From the NCBI GenBank assembly GCA_018262395.1, contig JAGSYM010000105.1, positions 1 through 8,909 on the forward strand: a DNA stretch of 8,909 nucleotides. The letters are read 5' to 3'. The first letter of the stretch is position 1. Each line of letters begins with the position of its first letter. The stretch comes from Nitrospirota bacterium (GTDB lineage: Bacteria; Nitrospirota; Thermodesulfovibrionia; Thermodesulfovibrionales; SM23-35). The notes beneath the pieces are model-generated. The model was not told the DNA's origin. It made no database searches and saw only the letters and a list, made by a program, of their open reading frames with translations. The position numbers and the translations under genes are program-made. This document shows, in pieces, positions 6,280 to 8,909 of this stretch.

Positions 6280-6400
6280 TCATTCCCCGATTTGATCGGG
6301 GAATCCAGTCCCGCATGTTTTCGGCTCTCCAGGCTCAGGGTGATAGATTATCATGGTGAGCTTGTCGAACCATGGATTATCCGGTCAAGCCGGACAATGA
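6280..6400. repeat. composite palindromic repeat between nadD and rsfS
   Basis: The two ends are imperfect inverted repeats of 27 bases (6280-6306 against 6374-6400, 20 of 27 matching), and each end is itself a palindrome. The left arm has a perfect 10-base stem, ATTCCCCGAT/ATCGGGGAAT with loop TTG (6282-6304). The right arm has TCCGG/CCGGA with a 5-base loop. In the middle, CATGGT (6352-6357) pairs with ACCATG (6369-6374) around GAGCTTGTCGA. The TCATT...AATGA ends match those of the repeat at 2021-2094, so both belong to the same broad class of mobile, non-coding palindromic elements. It fills most of the gap upstream of rsfS and reaches to within a few bases of the candidate GTG start. Confidence 0.7.
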
Positions 6401-6410
6401 CAGCACTACT

Positions 6411-6442
6411 ATTATATGTGGTTTTACTTAGGAAATCCTAAG
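6411..6442 (-). promoter_or_regulatory. inverted repeat and TATAAT box after nadD
   Basis: CTTAGGA (6427-6433) and TCCTAAG (6436-6442) form a 7-base inverted repeat 6 bases after the nadD stop codon. No T-run follows on the minus strand, so it is not a standard terminator; it may mark an RNA 3' end or a protein site. On the minus strand a perfect TATAAT lies at 6416-6411 and could be a -10 box for rsfS, but no matching -35 is seen. Confidence 0.25.
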
Positions 6443-6448
6443 CAACTC

Positions 6449-7111
6449 TTAACTCTTTTTTGTGTAGAGCTTATGAGTAATTATATATGAATGCACCTCT
6501 GGTGGCAACAGATATTTTATGCTTTTCTTCTGTCTTATATACTCTCTTATCTGGGTCGAAGATATCCCTATAGGACTAAGCCTAAGGAGAATAGCATCTC
6601 GGTTCGTCTTCAGTTTGATGGTATTTGCTTTATTCCCTGACCGATCGATATCTGTCAAGAGTTTCATCCCTGATGCCAGGTAAGGAGATTGCCGCAGCGC
6701 AGTGAATGAGAGACCTGGTCTGGAAATAACAACAAAATCGGTCATTGAGACAAGTTCTTCCGGCTGCCACCAGTGAGGGATATCGAGAAATGCGTCGATA
6801 CCCAGGATAAAGAATAATCTTGTACCCGGATGGATAACGTTTAATTCTTTAAGGGTCTCGACCGTATATGCTTTGCCTTTTTTCCTGCATTCGATGTCAG
6901 ACAGTTCAAAAAAAGGATTTCCCTGCAACGCTATTCTGAGCATCTCATACCGGTGTCTTGCCGGGGCGATCTCTCTCGTCTTAAGAGGGGGTTTGCCGGA
7001 AGGTATGAAAAGAATCTTACCAATCCTGAGCTTTTCCCGAACCTCCTCTGCAGCACGGAGATGGCCATAATGAACCGGATTGAATGTCCCCCCAAAGATT
7101 CCGACTTTCAT
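6449..7111 (-). CDS. nadD: nicotinate-nucleotide adenylyltransferase
   Basis: 220 residues from the ATG at 7111. NadD joins nicotinate mononucleotide and ATP to make deamido-NAD, a late step of NAD synthesis in the cytoplasm. The nucleotidyltransferase signature GGTFNPVHYGH is at residues 7-17, followed by KILFIPSGKPPLK, FFILGIDAFLDIPHWWQPEEL (the NaMN-binding region) and VVISRPG. Near the C-terminus is ISSTQIREYIR, the conserved ISST-x-IR ATP-binding motif, then YLLPPEVHSYIITHKLY. A TTG at 7129 would add six residues (LYHGNA) before the conserved MKVGIFGG; the ATG is preferred because family members begin M-x-(I/V/L)-G-I-(F/L)-GG. The Shine-Dalgarno sequence is weak for either. It lies 83 bases downstream of proA, a known neighbour in many genomes. 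Confidence 0.96.
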   Translation of the reverse strand: MKVGIFGGTFNPVHYGHLRAAEEVREKLRIGKILFIPSGKPPLKTREIAPARHRYEMLRIALQGNPFFELSDIECRKKGKAYTVETLKELNVIHPGTRLFFILGIDAFLDIPHWWQPEELVSMTDFVVISRPGLSFTALRQSPYLASGMKLLTDIDRSGNKANTIKLKTNRDAILLRLSPIGISSTQIREYIRQKKSIKYLLPPEVHSYIITHKLYTKKS

Positions 7112-7133
7112 CGCATTACCATGATACAAGATG

Positions 7134-7171
7134 CATGATGTTAATATAATTCATGATGTTTTCTCATCATG
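7134..7171. repeat. small direct and inverted repeats between proA and nadD
   Basis: CATGATG (7152-7158) and CATCATG (7165-7171) form a perfect 7-base stem with a 6-base loop. The 9-mer CATGATGTT also occurs twice in direct orientation (7134-7142 and 7152-7160). No T-run follows on the minus strand, so this is unlikely to be a terminator; it may be an RNA-processing hairpin or operator in the 83-base proA-nadD gap. Confidence 0.4.
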
Positions 7172-7194
7172 GATCGTCTTTCCTGCAGCTGTTT

Positions 7195-8451
7195 TTATTC
7201 TCTGAGCTGCCCGTTTCCCAGCACAATAAACTTCGTACACGTTAATTCCTCGAGACCCATCGGCCCCCGTGCATGGATCTTGTCTGTCGATATCCCGATC
7301 TCGGCTCCGAGTCCGAACTGAAAACCGTCATTCAGGCGTGTAGAAGCATTCACAAAAACTGCCGATGAATCAACCTCCCGCAAAAATCTCATTGCACGCT
7401 CGTGGTTTATGGTGACAATCGCATCGGAATGGGCTGATCCGTACTTGGCAATGTGTTCCATAGCTTCATCCATATCCTCGACAACTTTCACATTCAGGAT
7501 CAGATCCAGATATTCCCGGTAAAAATCCTCCTCTTTAGCCTCCGGTATGTCCGGGTAAATCGCAAGCGTTTTCGGGCATCCCCGCAATTCAACTCCCCCA
7601 TCCTCAAACCGTTTCATCATCGCCGGCAGGAATCCTTCAGCAATCGCCTCATCAACAAGCATCGTCTCCATCGCATTGCATGTTCCGGGTCTCTGGACTT
7701 TAGCGTTAAAACATATTTCTTCCGCCATGATAAGATCAGCATCCTTGTCCACAAAAACGTGGCAGACTCCTTTGTAATGCTTGAGGACGGGGATCCTCGA
7801 ATTTTCTGTTACAGCTCTTATCAGCGCTTCTCCGCCTCTCGGTATGATCAGATCAACGATACCTTCAAGCTTCAGCATCTCCATGATCGCTTCCCTGTCC
7901 GATATATCGATAAAGGTTACTGCACCCTGATGAAGTCCCTGTTTTTTCAATGTATCTCTCAAGACCTTCACAATCGCTTTATTCGAGTGAAGAGCTTCAG
8001 AGCCGCCTCTGAGGATGACCGCATTACCCGCCTTCAGACAGAGTCCTGCGGCGTCTGCAGTAACATTCGGCCTCGATTCATAGATAATCCCGATAAGACC
8101 GATCGGCACCCGCATCTTGCCGACACTCATTCCATTCGGCCTTTGCCACATCTTTGTAATCTCACCGACAGGATCGGGCAATGCCGCGACCTCGACAAGT
8201 CCTTTTGCCATCTCATCAACGCGTTTTTCGCTGAGTGTCAGCCTGTCTATGAGAGCTTTCGAGAGCCCCTTTTCTTTGGCGAATTGTATATCCTTTTTGT
8301 TTTCGGTTATCAGTTCCTTTGCCCTCTTTTTCAGAGCGCCTGCCATTTCCATAAGAGCAGCATTTTTTTGACCAGACAATGCCCGTGCAAGTGCCCGCGC
8401 CCCCTCCTTTGCCTCCACTGCCTTGTCCATCACATAGTGCCTTATGTCCAT
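7195..8451 (-). CDS. proA: gamma-glutamyl phosphate reductase (glutamate-5-semialdehyde dehydrogenase)
   Basis: 418 residues, the normal length (E. coli 417). ProA reduces gamma-glutamyl phosphate with NADPH to glutamate semialdehyde, the second step of proline synthesis. The catalytic cysteine is Cys258 in [14 protein letters not shown]. The cofactor-binding region is [38 protein letters not shown] (116-153), and [11 protein letters not shown] and [28 protein letters not shown] near the C-terminus are family signatures. The ATG at 8451 has GGGAGG 5 bases upstream. The usual partner, proB (glutamate kinase), is not adjacent: upstream is a noncoding gap and then mutL on the other strand, so proA heads the cluster here. 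Confidence 0.98.
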   Translation of the reverse strand: MDIRHYVMDKAVEAKEGARALARALSGQKNAALMEMAGALKKRAKELITENKKDIQFAKEKGLSKALIDRLTLSEKRVDEMAKGLVEVAALPDPVGEITKMWQRPNGMSVGKMRVPIGLIGIIYESRPNVTADAAGLCLKAGNAVILRGGSEALHSNKAIVKVLRDTLKKQGLHQGAVTFIDISDREAIMEMLKLEGIVDLIIPRGGEALIRAVTENSRIPVLKHYKGVCHVFVDKDADLIMAEEICFNAKVQRPGTCNAMETMLVDEAIAEGFLPAMMKRFEDGGVELRGCPKTLAIYPDIPEAKEEDFYREYLDLILNVKVVEDMDEAMEHIAKYGSAHSDAIVTINHERAMRFLREVDSSAVFVNASTRLNDGFQFGLGAEIGISTDKIHARGPMGLEELTCTKFIVLGNGQLRE

Positions 8452-8463
8452 AGTTGCCTCCCT

Positions 8464-8488
8464 GGTATAATATGATAGAAATTATACC
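8464..8488. promoter_or_regulatory. palindrome with TATAAT on both strands, upstream of proA
   Basis: GGTATAAT (8464-8471) and ATTATACC (8481-8488) are a perfect 8-base inverted repeat with a 9-base spacer. Each arm holds TATAAT, one per strand. On the minus strand the outer TATAAT (8486-8481) is 30 bases before the proA ATG and is a possible -10 box, but no good -35 is found. If transcribed, the palindrome would form a hairpin directly 5' of the proA ribosome site; it could equally be an operator. Confidence 0.4.
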
Positions 8489-8592
8489 TGAAACAGGGGT
8501 ACTTTGAGGAAATCCCTTCATTGATTAACTCTCATTCTGTTTTTACGCTGAGAAAATACATATAAAAGTGTCTCTGTCTATATCGATTGAAT

Positions 8593-8621
8593 AATGCAGA
8601 TGTTATAAAAAAATTAATTTT
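8593..8621 (-). repeat. inverted copy of the mutL-upstream repeat
   Basis: AATGCAGAT at 8593-8601 is the exact reverse complement of ATCTGCATT at 8728-8736, and the similarity continues into the adjacent A-rich tract, with about 23 of 29 positions matching. This places an inverted copy about 110 bases before the direct copies. Confidence 0.45.
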
Positions 8622-8636
8622 CTATACCTTGATGTG

Positions 8637-8650
8637 CCGTTCATGAACGG
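8637..8650. promoter_or_regulatory. 14-base perfect palindrome CCGTTCATGAACGG
   Basis: The sequence is identical to its reverse complement and is the only GC-containing island in an AT-rich region. Size and symmetry suit a site for a dimeric DNA-binding protein; as RNA it would be a 5-base-pair hairpin with loop CATG. It lies midway between the inverted and the direct repeat copies. The binding partner is unknown. Confidence 0.45.
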
Positions 8651-8723
8651 TCAAAGAAATATTTTTTCAGAAGAATACTTAAAAATAATATCAATGATTC
8701 ATCGAGTTAAATAAATTTTTAAA

Positions 8724-8785
8724 CAATATCTGCATTTTTTGGGTTAAATAATTTTTCGATCAATGTCTGCACTTTTTGGGTTAAA
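8724..8785 (+). repeat. two direct repeats just upstream of mutL
   Basis: Two 25-base copies at 8724-8748 and 8761-8785 differ at 2 positions (A/G and T/C). The start-to-start distance is 37 bases. Each has the form CAATRTCTGCAYTTTTTGGG then TTAAA. A degenerate third copy ending GAGTTAAATAAATTTTT (8704-8720) precedes them. The second copy ends only 7 bases before the mutL start codon, so it overlaps the place where the mutL ribosome site or promoter should be. Confidence 0.75.
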
Positions 8786-8792
8786 ATGTCAT

Positions 8793-8909
8793 ATGCCGCA
8801 GATCAGAATTCTTCCCTCTGATTTACGAAACAAAATTGCCGCAGGAGAGGTGATCGAAAGACCCGCATCTGTTGTAAAAGAACTCATCGAAAATGCTATT
8901 GACGCAGGG
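8793..8909 (+). CDS. mutL: DNA mismatch repair protein MutL, N-terminal fragment (3' truncated by window)
   Basis: The first 39 residues of MutL, cut by the window end. MutL is the ATPase that links MutS mismatch recognition to strand incision. The sequence [20 protein letters not shown] followed by [19 protein letters not shown] matches the highly conserved N-terminus, including GHKL motif I: Glu30 and Asn34 correspond to the catalytic Glu29 and metal-binding Asn33 of E. coli MutL. The ATG at 8793 gives exactly the family's usual N-terminus. No Shine-Dalgarno sequence is visible: the upstream bases are GGGTTAAAATGTCAT, from the last repeat copy. It is divergent from proA. Confidence 0.96.
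   Translation, partial: MPQIRILPSDLRNKIAAGEVIERPASVVKELIENAIDAG

Larger units (their letters stand above)
8489..8792. other. AT-rich noncoding region between proA and mutL
   Basis: About 300 bases with no convincing coding frame on either strand, much richer in A and T than its neighbours. It contains a 14-base perfect palindrome, one inverted and two direct copies of a TCTGCA-centred motif, and many short A/T runs. It must hold the regulatory sites for the divergent proA operon and mutL. I see no convincing sigma-70 promoter pair (-35 and -10) here and no tRNA or riboswitch that I recognise. Confidence 0.6.

Noticed and set aside
6427..6442. Intrinsic terminator after nadD
   Set aside because: The hairpin is present but no T-run follows on the minus strand, and downstream genes belong to the same apparent cluster.
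7111..7129. TTG start for nadD six codons upstream
   Set aside because: The extra residues do not match the family N-terminus, which begins at MKVGIFGGTFNP.
7453..8475. Long plus-strand open frame (340 codons) opposite proA
   Set aside because: It is the antisense of a clearly identified full-length ProA, is rich in His/Phe/Arg/Ser with no recognisable domain, and has no convincing ribosome site; such frames arise from codon bias in the real gene.
8724..8785. CRISPR-like or iteron array
   Set aside because: Only two good copies plus a degenerate one, with a 12-base spacer rich in A/T, no cas or rep genes nearby, and no DnaA-box cluster.

Overview
The window looks like ordinary chromosome from a Gram-negative (diderm, LPS-making) bacterium of moderate GC. 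The evidence for a diderm is LptE, a LapA/LapB-like protein and a partial MutL. The gene order around leuS-lptE-holA and nadD-rsfS, and two copies of a dispersed palindromic element with TCATT...AATGA ends, fit a Nitrospirota or deltaproteobacterial-type genome. That placement is an inference and should be tested with marker genes.

Layout: at the left edge is the 3' end of an unrecognised plus-strand gene (to 256), then rpsT (ribosomal protein S20, 321-617, TTG start). Everything from 574 to 8451 is then on the minus strand. Read in the direction of transcription it is proA - nadD - rsfS - lapA/lapB fusion - leuS - lptE - holA. leuS/lptE and lptE/holA share 4-base ATGA stop-start overlaps. 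rsfS and the lap fusion are 11 bases apart. The larger gaps are proA-nadD (83 bases), nadD-rsfS (about 170 bases, mostly a repeat) and lap-leuS (75 bases). The operon's last gene, holA, runs head-on into rpsT and the two coding regions overlap by 44 bases. At the right edge a 341-base AT-rich intergenic region with repeats and palindromes separates proA from the divergently oriented 5' end of mutL (8793 to the window end).

Functionally the minus-strand cluster mixes housekeeping with envelope control: proline synthesis (ProA), NAD synthesis (NadD), ribosome silencing (RsfS), LPS level control (LapA/LapB-like), leucine charging (LeuS), LPS transport (LptE) and the replication clamp loader (HolA). 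The leuS-lptE-holA core with nadD and rsfS is a widespread arrangement; the in-frame fusion of a LapA-type membrane domain to a LapB-type TPR/metal-binding protein inside it is the most unusual protein architecture here.

I found no CRISPR array, insertion sequence, tRNA, rRNA or obvious defence system. The items most worth a second look are: (i) a 74-base structured repeat inside the 5' end of lptE that supplies an alternative start codon; (ii) the lapA-lapB fusion that seems to lack a TPR unit; (iii) rsfS, whose strong ribosome site points at a UUA codon; (iv) the repeat/palindrome array in front of mutL; (v) the antisense rpsT/holA ends with a terminator embedded in holA.
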